This document shows, piece by piece, positions 55,000-64,000 of a stretch of 64,000 bases of DNA. The stretch is from Imperialibacter sp964351395 (GTDB lineage Bacteria; Bacteroidota; Bacteroidia; Cytophagales; Cyclobacteriaceae): assembly GCA_964351395.1 (NCBI GenBank), contig CAYGOF010000010.1, positions 190,074 to 254,073 of the forward strand, written 5' to 3'. The notes under the pieces were generated by a model. It searched no databases and had not been told where the DNA came from. It saw only the letters and a list, made by a program, of their open reading frames with translations. Numbering within the stretch: the stretch's first letter is position 1; every line of letters begins with the position of its first letter. Made by a program: the position numbers and the translations under genes.

Positions 55000-56130
55000 G
55001 TGCAAAGTAAAGCAATCTTTTCCCACCTCAAAGTTATTGAGCTGGCCTCTGTGCTGGCTGGACCCAGTGTAGGTCAATTTTTCGCCGAATTGGGCGCTGA
55101 AGTAATCAAGGTGGAGAACCCCGAGACAGGTGGAGATGTGACCCGCAGCTGGAAACTGGCTTCTGAAGCGGCTGATTCGGACATGTCGGCCTACTTTATG
55201 TCAGTTAATACTGGAAAAAAATCCATGGGTCTTAACCTTAAGAAAAAGGGAGATTTGGACAAATTGCTGGAGCTGGTGAAAACTGCTGATATCATCATTG
55301 CCAGCTATAAACCAGGTGATGCGGAGAAATTGGGCGTGAGTTATGCTGAGCTCAGCGAGTTAAAACCTGATTTGATCTATGGTCACATTACCGGATTTGG
55401 TTTGGAGTTGGATAGAGTAGGGTACGATGCTATTGTGCAAGCCGAAAGTGGCTTTGTTTTTTTGAATGGAGAAAGGGAAGGCATGCCTCAGAAAATGCCG
55501 GTAGCACTCACAGATGTGCTGGCAGCACACCATCTGAAGGAAGGGTTGTTATTAGCGCTCATCAAAAGAATGCAGAGTGGTGAAGGGAGTTATGTAACGG
55601 TCTCTTTGTTGGAGGCTGCGATTTCTTCATTGGTGAACCAGGCCGCTAATTGGTTGGTGGCGGGAGAGGTGCCGCAACGAATGGGGTCCGAACACCCTAA
55701 CATAGTGCCTTATGGAAATATTTTTAAAACGGCTGATGGACAATGGTTAATGATCGCTGTCGGATCTGACAAGCAGTTCAAAGCCTTGTGTGAAATTCTT
55801 AGCTTACAGAATTTGCCCACACAACCTGAGTTTGCCACCAATGTGTCGAGGGTTAAAAACAGGGAGCAGCTTCGCCCCTTGCTAATGGAAGCTTTCGCCT
55901 CCTATGAAATCGATAATCTTTGTGAGGCCTTCCTTGCTGCCGACATTCCCTACGGCCGAGTGAATACCATGGATCAGGTATTTGCCACTCCTCAAGGTAA
56001 AGCGATGGTGCTTCAAACCCTGAAAGATGGCCTGGTTCAAAATGGCTTGCGGCAGGTGGCATTTAGGCTGGGTGACACTTTTGCAGCAGAAGGATTGCTT
56101 CCACCTCCTTCCCTGGGACAAGGATTCTAA
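55000..56130 (+). CDS. CoA-transferase family III (CaiB/BaiF)
   Basis: A 376-residue family III CoA-transferase that moves CoA between organic acids through an aspartyl intermediate. The N-terminus 'LKVIELASVLAGPSVGQFFAELGAEVIKVENP' is the family signature, and the catalytic Asp is in 'GYDAIVQAESGF' near residue 148. The only reasonable start is GTG at 55000, since no in-frame ATG precedes the signature. The substrate acid is unknown; context gives no hint. Confidence 0.9.
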   Translation: MQSKAIFSHLKVIELASVLAGPSVGQFFAELGAEVIKVENPETGGDVTRSWKLASEAADSDMSAYFMSVNTGKKSMGLNLKKKGDLDKLLELVKTADIIIASYKPGDAEKLGVSYAELSELKPDLIYGHITGFGLELDRVGYDAIVQAESGFVFLNGEREGMPQKMPVALTDVLAAHHLKEGLLLALIKRMQSGEGSYVTVSLLEAAISSLVNQAANWLVAGEVPQRMGSEHPNIVPYGNIFKTADGQWLMIAVGSDKQFKALCEILSLQNLPTQPEFATNVSRVKNREQLRPLLMEAFASYEIDNLCEAFLAADIPYGRVNTMDQVFATPQGKAMVLQTLKDGLVQNGLRQVAFRLGDTFAAEGLLPPPSLGQGF

Positions 56131-56271
56131 TACGCAGCGACTATCTTCATCATAATTAGAGGGTTTATGGTAATTTTCTTCGCTGGAATAAAAAAAGTGT
56201 TAATTTGACACTAATTATTTCCAGCGATTCATATTGGAGGACTTTTTTAGCAAAAATTCGGCCAGCACCCT

Positions 56272-58730
56272 ATGAAAAAAATATTTACTATAATCCTATC
56301 CTTCGTTTATTCAGTCAGCCTCTCCCAGGATGCGGCGCTCAAACTTTGGTACAACAGTCCGTCAGGCGATACCTGGGAAAACGCACTGCCAGTGGGAAAC
56401 GGACGTCTCGGGGCAATGGTCTACGGGAATGTTGAAAAGGAAACTATTCAACTTAATGAGCACACGGTATGGAGCGGCAGTCCGAATCGGAACGACAATC
56501 CGTTGGCCCTGGCCTCTTTGCCGGAGATGAGGCGACTCATCTTCGAAGGGAAGCAGAAAGAGGCTGAACAGCTGGCCAATAAAACCATCATCACTAAAAA
56601 ATCGCATGGGCAGATGTTTGAGCCTGTTGGCAACCTGCACTTGAGCTTCGAGGGCATGAAAATTTCTCGAATTATTACCGTGACCTCGACCTGGAACGAG
56701 CAGTGGCAACAACGACTTACAAGGTAGGAGGGGTGACCTATAGACGAGAAGTGCTGGCTTCTTTTTCAGACAGGGTGATAGTAATACACCTAACAGCCGA
56801 CAAGCCCAAAAGCGTTTCATTTATTGCCTCTTACTCTACTCCGCAGCCGAAAGCAACTATTCAAACAACGCCTAACAAAGAGCTAACGATCGCAGGCAGC
56901 ACCATCGACCATGAAGGGGTAGCTGGCAAGGTGGAATTTAAAGGGATCACCAGTATCAAAGCTGATGGGGGCAGTTTAGCGCAAAATGATACAGCGTTGA
57001 TCGTGACCAAGGCGGATGCAGCGACCCTTTACATTTCGATTGCTTCTAACTTCAATACCTATAAAGACATTAGCGGCGATGAAAATCAGAGAGCTGCTTC
57101 GTACATGAATAAAGCCTATCCCAGGTCTTTTGAAACGATACAAAAAGACCATGTAAAGGCATATCAAGCCTATTTTGACAGGGTGAAGCTTGATCTTGGA
57201 ACGACAGAAGCTGCTAAGCTGCCCACCGACGAGCGCTTGAAGAATTTCAGTGTCGCCAACGACCCGCAATTTGCCACTCTCTATTTCCAATACGGACGCT
57301 ACTTGCTAATATCTTCTTCGCAACCTGGGGGTCAACCTGCCACCCTTCAGGGAGTCTGGAACAACAAAATGAAGCCGCCCTGGGACAGTAAGTACACCAT
57401 TAACATCAATGCCGAAATGAACTACTGGCCAGCAGAAAAGACCAACCTGGGAGAACTGCACGAACCTTTCCTGCAAATGGTAAAGGAGCTGTCCGAAACA
57501 GGCAAGGAAACTGCAAAAGTAATGTATGGATCTCGCGGTTGGATGGCTCATCACAACACGGATATCTGGCGCAGCACCGGGGCAGTCGATGCCGCCTTTT
57601 GGGGGCTGTGGGTTTCAGGTGGCGGATGGACAAGTCAGCACCTTTGGGAGCATTATCTCTACAATGGGGACACAGACTATCTGTCCACTGTCTATCCCAT
57701 CATGAAAGGCGCTGCCACTTTTTATGTGGACTTTGTGGTCGAGCACCCGGAATACCATTGGCTGGTCGTCAATCCTGATATGTCGCCGGAGAATGCGCCG
57801 CAAGCTCACCAGGGTTCCTCGCTTGATGTGGGTACAACAATGACCAACCAGATCATGTTCGACGTTTTCAGTTCGACTATCCGTGCAGCAGACATCCTTG
57901 GCAAAGATGCTGGATTTGTTGATACACTCAAGCAGGTGCGTAGTCGCCTGGCGCCCATGCACGTCGGGCAGCATGGCCAACTCCAGGAGTGGCTGGAAGA
58001 CATCGACGATCCAAACGACAAGCATCGCCACATTTCCCATTTGTACGGACTGTATCCGTCAAATCAAATTTCAGCTTACCGTACGCCTGAATTGCATAAT
58101 GCTGCCATTACAACCTTGACCCATCGGGGAGATATTTCAACAGGCTGGAGCATGGGATGGAAAGTGAACTGGTGGGCCAGGTTGCTGGATGGCAATCATG
58201 CCTATAAGCTGATCCAAAACCAATTGACGCCTGTGGGGACCAATAATGGAGGAGGCGGTTCTTACAACAACCTTTTTGATGCTCACCCACCGTTTCAAAT
58301 TGACGGCAACTTTGGATGCACGTCTGGCATTGCAGAAATGCTGATGCAAAGTGCTGACGAATCGGTGCATTTGTTACCTGCTCTTCCCGACGTGTGGCCC
58401 AACGGAAGTATCACCGGATTGCGGGCGAGGGGTGGTTTTGAGATAATAGAAATGGAATGGGCCGACTCAAAACTGGTAAAGGTGGTTATTGAATCCAAGC
58501 TGGGAGGTAAGCTTCGCTTGCGTACGCCCAATGCTTTGAAGGCAGAAGATAGCCTGGCGCTTTCAATTGCAACAGGCAAAAATAACAACCCATTTTTTCA
58601 GGTAGACGAAGTGTTGGCGCCAATTATTTCACCTCTTAGCAACACAAGTCAGCCAAGCCTGCAGCCGACTTTTTTGTATGACCTGCCTACCAAAAAAGGA
58701 GAACGGTATACATTGGTAGCAGCCAACTGA
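56272..58730 (+). pseudogene. GH95-like alpha-L-fucosidase gene with a frameshift
   Basis: The N-terminal part (56272-56727, signal peptide and 'YNSPSGDTWENALPVGNGRLGAMVYG') is in one frame; it ends out of register at about 56665 in the sequence 'ATTTCTCGAA'. The rest continues in another frame ('NYYRDLDLERAVATTTY...' is read from the bases after the break) to 58730. The two together give the expected ~820-residue GH95 enzyme: N-terminal beta-domain, catalytic (alpha/alpha)6 barrel and the C-terminal beta-domain. A 2-nt gain (TC) or 1-nt loss would explain the break. GH95 enzymes cleave alpha-1,2-fucose or, in some cases, L-galactose from plant or algal glycans. A programmed frameshift is possible but I see no slippery heptamer, so I call it broken. 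The reading frame of the second part starts formally at 56703. Confidence 0.75.
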
Positions 58731-58776
58731 TAATAGCAACAGCAAAATGAAATACGATACTCTACGTGCATACACT

Positions 58777-59628
58777 ATGAAATACATCGCAATTTTCTAC
58801 TTGACCTTATTTGCTTTTGACCGGCTATCTGCGCAAGATGTTGTTCAACAAGCACCGAGCGGTTTTGATGTGCCGCAGACCGATATTCCTCATGGGAAGA
58901 TCGATTCGGTGTGGTATCCCTCCAAAACAATCGGCAACGAACGTCGTATGCTGGTATATACGCCGCCCGGATACTCTAAAAGGAAAAAATACCCTGTTCT
59001 GTACCTCCTGCACGGAATAGGAGGTGACGAAAAAGAATGGCTGAATGGTGGAAGTCCTCAGGTTATTCTGGACAATCTTTACAAAGACAAGAGCGTTGAA
59101 CCAATGATTGTGGTGATGCCAAATGGCAGGGCCATGAAGGATGACAGGGCAGGGGGTAATGTTTTTGAGCCAGCAAGAGTTGAAGCTTTTGCCACTTTTG
59201 AAAAAGACCTGCTCAACGACCTGATTCCATTTGTGGAGAAAAATTACCCTGTGCTAACTGATCGTGAACATCGGGCCATAGCCGGACTCTCGATGGGAGG
59301 TGGCCAATCACTTAATTTCGGACTTGGCAATTTGGATAAATTTGCCTGGGTGGGTGGTTTCTCGTCTGCTCCGAATACAAAAGCGCCAGAAGTGCTGGTT
59401 CCGGATCCGGCAGCGGCTAAAGCTCAACTGAAGCTGCTTTGGATTTCCTGTGGCGACAAAGACGAGCTTATCAAGTTCAGTGAAAGAACTCACGACTACC
59501 TGGTGCAGCATGATGTTCCTCACATCTACTACATCGAGCCAGGCGTTCATGATTTTAAAGTATGGAAAAATGGCCTCTACCTGTTTTCTCAGCTGATCTT
59601 TAAGCCGGTGGATCTGTCCGCCTGGTGA
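58777..59628 (+). CDS. secreted alpha/beta-hydrolase esterase (CE1-like)
   Basis: A 283-residue secreted esterase. The signal peptide ends in 'DRLSAQ'; the mature part carries 'VLYLLHGIGGDEKEW' oxyanion segment, the nucleophile elbow 'GLSMGGGQS' and the catalytic His in 'PGVHDFKVW'. This is the pattern of esterase D/feruloyl esterase-like carbohydrate esterases (CE1). It likely removes acetyl or feruloyl groups from xylan or similar polysaccharides. ATG 58777 directly precedes the signal peptide; ATG 58747 is an alternative. It starts 46 bp after the fucosidase and 33 bp before the next esterase. Confidence 0.87.
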   Translation: MKYIAIFYLTLFAFDRLSAQDVVQQAPSGFDVPQTDIPHGKIDSVWYPSKTIGNERRMLVYTPPGYSKRKKYPVLYLLHGIGGDEKEWLNGGSPQVILDNLYKDKSVEPMIVVMPNGRAMKDDRAGGNVFEPARVEAFATFEKDLLNDLIPFVEKNYPVLTDREHRAIAGLSMGGGQSLNFGLGNLDKFAWVGGFSSAPNTKAPEVLVPDPAAAKAQLKLLWISCGDKDELIKFSERTHDYLVQHDVPHIYYIEPGVHDFKVWKNGLYLFSQLIFKPVDLSAW

Positions 59629-59661
59629 ACAATATATTTTATACCTACTAACTAATACATC

Positions 59662-60609
59662 ATGCATACCAAAACATTTAAGCTGACCAAAGTTGCCATA
59701 TCGGCGGCACTGGTCTTTATGACTGCCTCGGCGATGGCTCAGGATGGCACTATTTACCCGCTTGACGCCCCGGCGGAACCCAATGCTATTTTGCTGGGCA
59801 CCGGAGGGGTGGATGATCAGCCCGCCACGGAAACCTGGTTCCGTCAGTGGGGCGATCCTATGGCACGGAACATCACCACAGCTACCCTAACACCCTTCCT
59901 GCCCGAACCAGGTAAGGCCAACGGTGCTGCTGTGATTGTGGCTCCTGGAGGTGGTTTCATGTGGCTTTCCATGGGCAACGAAGGCTGGGAAGTGGCGGAG
60001 GCACTGGCCAAGCAGGGGATTGCCGCCTTTGTGCTCAAATACAGGCTTAAGCCCACTGCACCATCCCTCGACGAGTTTTCAGCATGGATGAACCGTCCCC
60101 GCCCAGCACCAACTGCTTCCTCCGATGCTACAAAAGAAGCAGCACCTGCTCGTCCGCAGCAAGATTTGTCTAACCAGCTAGAAGACGCTGAGGCTGCCTA
60201 TGCCATGATCGTTAAGCGAGCGAAGGAATGGGGTGTGGATATCGACAGAATAGGCATGATTGGCTTCTCTGCAGGCGCCGGCCTCACGATGCATTCAACG
60301 CTCAACTCCAAGACCATGAAGTTGGCTTTTATCGGGCCTATTTACGGTGGTATGGGCCCGGTGGAGGTGCCCAAAAATGCGCCCCCGATGTTCAACGTGA
60401 TCGCCAGCGATGATTTTCTTTTCCGCGGGCAGTTCGGCGTGATTGATTCCTGGTACAAAGCAGGAATACCGGTGGAGTTTCACCTTTACCAGAATGGTGG
60501 ACATGGGTTTGGTCTTGGAAATCCCAACCGAACAAGCAACCGCTGGTTTGATGCCTTCATCCATTGGCTGGACGTGAATAATTTCCTCACTGCAATGACC
60601 GATAAATGA
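59662..60609 (+). CDS. secreted alpha/beta-hydrolase, carbohydrate-esterase-like
   Basis: A 315-residue protein with a signal peptide (about residues 1-26, 'SAMAQ'). The mature part has 'VIVAPGGGFMWLSMGNEGWE' with the HGGG-like oxyanion segment (here PGGG), the nucleophile 'GFSAGAGLTM' and a catalytic His in 'NGGHGFGLG'. It resembles acetyl-xylan esterases and BD-FAE-like proteins. It completes a cassette with the esterase upstream and the fucosidase gene. Confidence 0.85.
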   Translation: MHTKTFKLTKVAISAALVFMTASAMAQDGTIYPLDAPAEPNAILLGTGGVDDQPATETWFRQWGDPMARNITTATLTPFLPEPGKANGAAVIVAPGGGFMWLSMGNEGWEVAEALAKQGIAAFVLKYRLKPTAPSLDEFSAWMNRPRPAPTASSDATKEAAPARPQQDLSNQLEDAEAAYAMIVKRAKEWGVDIDRIGMIGFSAGAGLTMHSTLNSKTMKLAFIGPIYGGMGPVEVPKNAPPMFNVIASDDFLFRGQFGVIDSWYKAGIPVEFHLYQNGGHGFGLGNPNRTSNRWFDAFIHWLDVNNFLTAMTDK

Positions 60610-60962
60610 ACTGGTAATCAATTAATTCCCGCAAACATATGTTATCAAAGAAGCTTTTAAACTTAATGTAGTTGCTTCCTACTAATAGCCACGCTGCAAA
60701 GTGTCCAATAATGGTCAAGTGTTTAAACCTCATGTGGCAGGCTTTGCCGTTTATACATAGAAAAATGGAATGAAAAGAACTGACACCATCAGGTCGCTTT
60801 CAGGATGGCAGATGGATTTTGCAACGAAAGCCTGTCTGCCGCGCTCCGGTTAGGCAATCGCTGAATCACATACTATTGTGCGAGGATTTAAATGTAAGTC
60901 CATTGCGTGTTCCTAATCGAAGAAAAACATTCTAAGTCTTCCATAAAAATATAGTCTTGTAA
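60610..60962. other. non-coding spacer after the carbohydrate cassette
   Basis: No gene, RNA or repeat was recognised. It holds only very short open frames, such as a 27-codon one near 60770-60850, with nothing to support translation. It separates convergent transcription units. Confidence 0.4.
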
Positions 60963-60997
60963 GAAAAATAGCCCAACCCGACAATTCGGGCTGGGCT
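60963..60997 (-). terminator. terminator of the repeat protein gene
   Basis: The arms 60970-60980 and 60987-60997 (agcccaacccg / cgggctgggct) form an 11-bp stem with one G-T wobble and a 6-nt loop; on the minus strand it is followed by ATTTTTC. It lies 28 bp after the stop of the gene on its right. Confidence 0.75.
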
Positions 60998-61024
60998 TCC
61001 ATTGTTGTTATGGAGTATTGACGG

Positions 61025-64000
61025 TTACTTCAATACAATGCGCCGGTGGAGTTGTTGCCCCTGGCCTTCGTCTGTTAAATGAAGTAGATAAATTCCTTTT
61101 GGCAGATGACCCACCCGGAGCTGAGTTTGACGATTGACCTGTTTTTCATATACTAACTGGCCATTGAGATTATGTAACCTGAGCTCCCAGTCACCTGTTG
61201 TGTCGATGGTAACGTTAATTACCTCCGTCGCAGGGTTAGGATAGACTTCCCAGCTAATCAGCGGTAGCTCTATACCTGTGGTCACAGCGGGTACGACAAT
61301 TATCTCTCCTTTGTCATTGATTAGGGTAGTAATCTCTACCGGGGCGGCTGAATCAGATACGTCAATTGTTGCTCCACTGAAATCCAGAAGCTGGCCGTTG
61401 GAGTTGAGTCGGAGGCCATAACTTCCTTCGCTTAGCCCAATGAAATCGTACCGCCCCGCCTCGTCTGTTATATCATTTCCAACAATCGTCCCAGCAGCAT
61501 CTACAAGCCAAATCTCCGTGTTCGTAATGGGATCTACTTCTTCCAGCGCTGCTGTATGCAGAATCTTACCTCCAGTTGCGCTTGGGTCTGAACCCAATAC
61601 TCCGGAAATGCTTCCCTGTCCGCCATTGCCCTGGGCAGAGGGTTTGTTGACCATCGTAATGATTAACGCTGGATTGCCCTGCGTTACATCAAAAGTACTT
61701 GCTTGGGAAAGCTCGTTAGTGGCAGTAAGATAGCTTGTAAAGTAGCTGGCTTGGTCGGCCTGAGACGGTGTAACCGATAGCGTATGCGATCCTGCATCCA
61801 CATTCGCAATGGCAAAGCTACCGTCGTTGGTTAAGCTGGTTTGATCAACCATAGTGAAAGCATTGTTTGGTCCCTTTTTCCATAAGGTGACTGTGCCTTC
61901 AGTAAGTGCAGTGTTGTCGGCCTGTACCTGACCGGTCACAGTTGCACCCATGATAGTCAACGCACCTTCTGTATAGTCAAAACTATAGACGTCCGAACTG
62001 CCTCCCTGAGGGATAATTGGGTAAGTACCAATACCACTGCTCTCCGTAGCAGTTGTTGTAGTCGTAGGCGCTTCAGCCAGGCTACCCGCATTATCACCAT
62101 TTGCGAAACCACTGTAGGTAATTGTTAAAGGAGGATTTGTGGCTCCCACGAATCTTCCCTGGTCATCGGCCTGTACCGTAAGAGGTGCCTTTGTAATATT
62201 GAACTCCCTGATCACTTCAGCTGCCTCATAGCTTTCGTTACCTGTCTGAAGGGCTTTGATGGACGCCGTACCCACTCCGGTAAATGTCACCATTGTACCC
62301 TCGAGTACCATATTGCCTGTCAACCGTTCAAAAGTAATTGGCAAGTCACTGTCTGTATTAGCAGCAAGTTGGAAGGTAGTGCCGTAGACCTGCGTTCCAA
62401 TTTCTGCGAAGGTGATTGTTTGTAGCTGCCTATTTCCCACTACAGCGAATGTGGTTGTAGCAGTGGCAGCATTATAGTTTTCATTGCCTGCCTGATTAAC
62501 TGTGACGCTCACCTCTCCATTAGCACCTGTTAGGCTAATAGTGGTACCGCTGATGTTAGCCGGGCCGCTTACCTCGTAGGTAAGAGATAGCCCAGAGGTG
62601 GCCGTGGCCACCACGTCAAAAGGTGCATCGGTTGACAGTTTATTAGTTATCGTTTCTATCGTGATGGTCTGGTCAGCCTTTGCAATGTCAAATGATTGCT
62701 GTACCTCAGTAGCAGGATTGAATTCATCATTTCCAGTTTGATTCGCAGCAATTACTGCCGTTCCGGCTCCTGTAATGGTTACCTCGCTGCCTTCTAAGGT
62801 GACAGGGCCACTAATCACACTGTAGGAGACGGCCAGGCTGGAGGAGGCTGATGCTGTCAGGTTGAACGGCGCATCCCCAAAGGTTTTGCTCGCCAGGGCT
62901 CCAAAATCAATGGTTTGATCTGTTTTAGGTGGAGCAGTCACATTAAATGAAGTGGTCTGACTAGCAGTGTTATAGTTCACATTTCCTGCCTGACTTACTT
63001 CGACCACCACTGTTCCGGCTGTGCCGCTCAAAGTGATCGTAGTGCCACTTAAGGTAGCTGGCCCCGACTGTATGCCATAGCTCAATGTTAAGCCGCTGGT
63101 TGTTGATGCCGCAACATCAAAGGCTGCATCGGTCGTCAACTTATCAGCAATCGCAGTGATGGAAATGGATTGGTCTGCTTTGGTTACTGTCAACGCCTGA
63201 TCTACTGAACTGGCTGGGTTAAATGTCCCATTGCCGGACTGACTGGCCGTTATTATTGTGCTACCTACCCCAGCTATTGTTACCGTGCTACCACTAATGG
63301 TTGCTACTGAGGTATTAGAACTAACATAACTAACGGTTAATCCAGAACTAGCTGTTGCGGCTAGCTCAAAACTACTACTACCAAAAGCCTTATCAGGTAA
63401 GCCGGCAAATGTTATCGTCTGATTGGTTTTAGAGGGGTCGCTCACATTGAATGATACCGCTTCGTTGGCCGCATTGTAATTAGCATTTCCTGCCTGGCTT
63501 ACACCTACTACTACAGTACCTGTACTACCGTTGAGTGTAATAGTAGTGCCAGAAATACTAGCCGGTCCGCTTTCAATGCCGTAGTTGAGTGATAATCCAC
63601 TCGTTGTTGTAGCAGACACAGGAAAAGAACCGTCTGTGGTTGATTTATCAACGATGGCATTAATAGTAATGGTTTGATTGGCTTTGCCTACCGATAGTGC
63701 TTTTTGCACCTGTCCGGCAGCGTTATAATTCCCATTCCCACTTTGGTTGGCTCTTATATTCGTTGAGCCAGCTCCTACTACAGTAATGGTATTGCCGCTT
63801 ACTGTAGCCACACTGGTGTTTGTGCTGGTAAATGTCACCGGTAATCCAGAAGAGGCTGTGGCAGTAATATCAAAAGGTGCATCGCCAAAAGTCTTAGTAG
63901 GTAAGGTGGCAAATGAAATACTTTGACTGGCCTTTCCTACATCAAATGAGCGCTGGACGGAGGTAGCGTTAAAATTCCCATTCCCGCTTTGGTTGGCGTT
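61025..64000 (-). CDS. repeat-rich T9SS type A secreted protein (5' end outside the window)
   Basis: The frame is open to the right edge, giving 991 residues of the C-terminal part. From the edge inwards come alternating ~80-85-residue Ig-like/BIG-like repeats (type 1 and type 2, see repeat feature), then an MBG-like domain ('PLTVQADDQGRFVGATNPPL'), a carboxypeptidase-regulatory-like and SdrD-like region ('GTVTLWKKGPNNAF', 'AGRYDFIGLSEGSYGLRL'), and finally the T9SS type A C-terminal domain ('WEVYPNPATEVINVTI', 'LHNLNGQLVYEKQV', 'PKGIYLLHL'). A signal peptide and any N-terminal catalytic or adhesive part are beyond the window. It is likely surface-exposed or released, with the repeats as a stalk. 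Confidence 0.9.
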   Translation of the reverse strand, partial: NANQSGNGNFNATSVQRSFDVGKASQSISFATLPTKTFGDAPFDITATASSGLPVTFTSTNTSVATVSGNTITVVGAGSTNIRANQSGNGNYNAAGQVQKALSVGKANQTITINAIVDKSTTDGSFPVSATTTSGLSLNYGIESGPASISGTTITLNGSTGTVVVGVSQAGNANYNAANEAVSFNVSDPSKTNQTITFAGLPDKAFGSSSFELAATASSGLTVSYVSSNTSVATISGSTVTIAGVGSTIITASQSGNGTFNPASSVDQALTVTKADQSISITAIADKLTTDAAFDVAASTTSGLTLSYGIQSGPATLSGTTITLSGTAGTVVVEVSQAGNVNYNTASQTTSFNVTAPPKTDQTIDFGALASKTFGDAPFNLTASASSSLAVSYSVISGPVTLEGSEVTITGAGTAVIAANQTGNDEFNPATEVQQSFDIAKADQTITIETITNKLSTDAPFDVVATATSGLSLTYEVSGPANISGTTISLTGANGEVSVTVNQAGNENYNAATATTTFAVVGNRQLQTITFAEIGTQVYGTTFQLAANTDSDLPITFERLTGNMVLEGTMVTFTGVGTASIKALQTGNESYEAAEVIREFNITKAPLTVQADDQGRFVGATNPPLTITYSGFANGDNAGSLAEAPTTTTTATESSGIGTYPIIPQGGSSDVYSFDYTEGALTIMGATVTGQVQADNTALTEGTVTLWKKGPNNAFTMVDQTSLTNDGSFAIANVDAGSHTLSVTPSQADQASYFTSYLTATNELSQASTFDVTQGNPALIITMVNKPSAQGNGGQGSISGVLGSDPSATGGKILHTAALEEVDPITNTEIWLVDAAGTIVGNDITDEAGRYDFIGLSEGSYGLRLNSNGQLLDFSGATIDVSDSAAPVEITTLINDKGEIIVVPAVTTGIELPLISWEVYPNPATEVINVTIDTTGDWELRLHNLNGQLVYEKQVNRQTQLRVGHLPKGIYLLHLTDEGQGQQLHRRIVLK
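62190..64000 (-). repeat. tandem repeat of alternating Ig-like domains
   Basis: Units alternate between type 1 ('TKTFGDAPF', 'TASSGL', 'NTSVAT', 'QSGNGNFN') and type 2 ('TTSGLSLNYGI', 'GPASISGTTITL', 'VSQAGNANYN'), so the true repeat is a two-domain unit of about 500 bp. At least four type 1/type 2 pairs are in the window; those nearest the edge are most alike, and those towards the C-terminus have diverged. Confidence 0.85.

Noticed and set aside
60770..60860. 27-codon frame in the spacer after the esterases
   Set aside because: Short, with no ribosome binding signal, paralogue or conserved feature.
62190..64000. Regularly spaced repeats that could be taken for a CRISPR array
   Set aside because: The period is about 500 bp and it follows codon-level protein repeats; no short identical direct repeats with unique spacers are present.

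Overview
The window reads as chromosome of a Bacteroidota member, most likely of the order Cytophagales. The evidence is the gene content: a gliding-motility/type IX secretion (T9SS) adhesin with a PorP/SprF partner, a second protein with a T9SS type A C-terminal sorting domain, DUF2807, DUF2911 and DUF4136 exported proteins, a Bacteroidota-type multi-PAS hybrid histidine kinase, SppA of the 67K type and a cyclophilin-HEAT lipoprotein. A few promoters match the Bacteroidota TTG / TAnnTTTG consensus. Shine-Dalgarno sequences are weak or absent. I saw no rRNA, tRNA, CRISPR array, prophage or insertion sequence.

Layout. 1-6.7 kb: the 3' part of an FtsX/MacB-like permease runs off the left edge, followed by a class V aminotransferase, a small conserved protein with its own promoter, a TRIC-type channel, a YeeZ-like dehydrogenase, a PlsC acyltransferase and a DinB-like protein. 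6.7-14.1 kb: a tight minus-strand operon of hybrid histidine kinase, single-domain response regulator, a 91-aa protein, a metallo-beta-lactamase-fold hydrolase and the ribosome quality control factor RqcH/NFACT. 14.2-19.4 kb: miaA, pfkA, a glycosyltransferase, a DegT-type sugar aminotransferase and a truncated haemoglobin. 19.4-20.4 kb: a poorly coding stretch that holds a decaying tandem array of a two-gene module, including two intact 56-codon paralogues too short for ordinary gene calls. 20.4-25.9 kb: a PadR regulator with a polytopic membrane protein, a membrane-protein pseudogene, then a polysaccharide flippase, a methyltransferase and a glycosyltransferase.

26-34.4 kb is housekeeping: aminotransferase, TSUP permease, folK, sppA, bioB, then exported DUF4136, DUF2807 and DUF2911 proteins and an HD-domain protein. 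34.5-41.1 kb: a 1734-aa T9SS type B cargo/adhesin with an internal duplication, divergent from a PorP/SprF outer-membrane protein. 41.2-53.7 kb: a Ste24-type protease; gpsA overlapping a PlsB-like acyltransferase (glycerol-3-phosphate made and acylated); a HEAT-cyclophilin lipoprotein; PhzF; a polyprenyl diphosphate synthase; a Tat-exported Gfo/Idh/MocA oxidoreductase; a methyltransferase; and an atypical pyruvate kinase with an N-terminal extension and no C-terminal domain. 53.8-60.6 kb: a thioredoxin-like exported protein back to back with a CoA-transferase, then a polysaccharide-degradation cassette (a GH95 fucosidase broken by a frameshift and two secreted esterases). 61-64 kb: the C-terminal 991 residues of a repeat-rich T9SS type A protein that continues past the right edge.

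The most unusual feature is the 19.5-20.3 kb array: a roughly 447-bp period, one intact and two broken copies of a small gene, and two intact copies of an unrecognised 56-aa protein family. Function is unknown.
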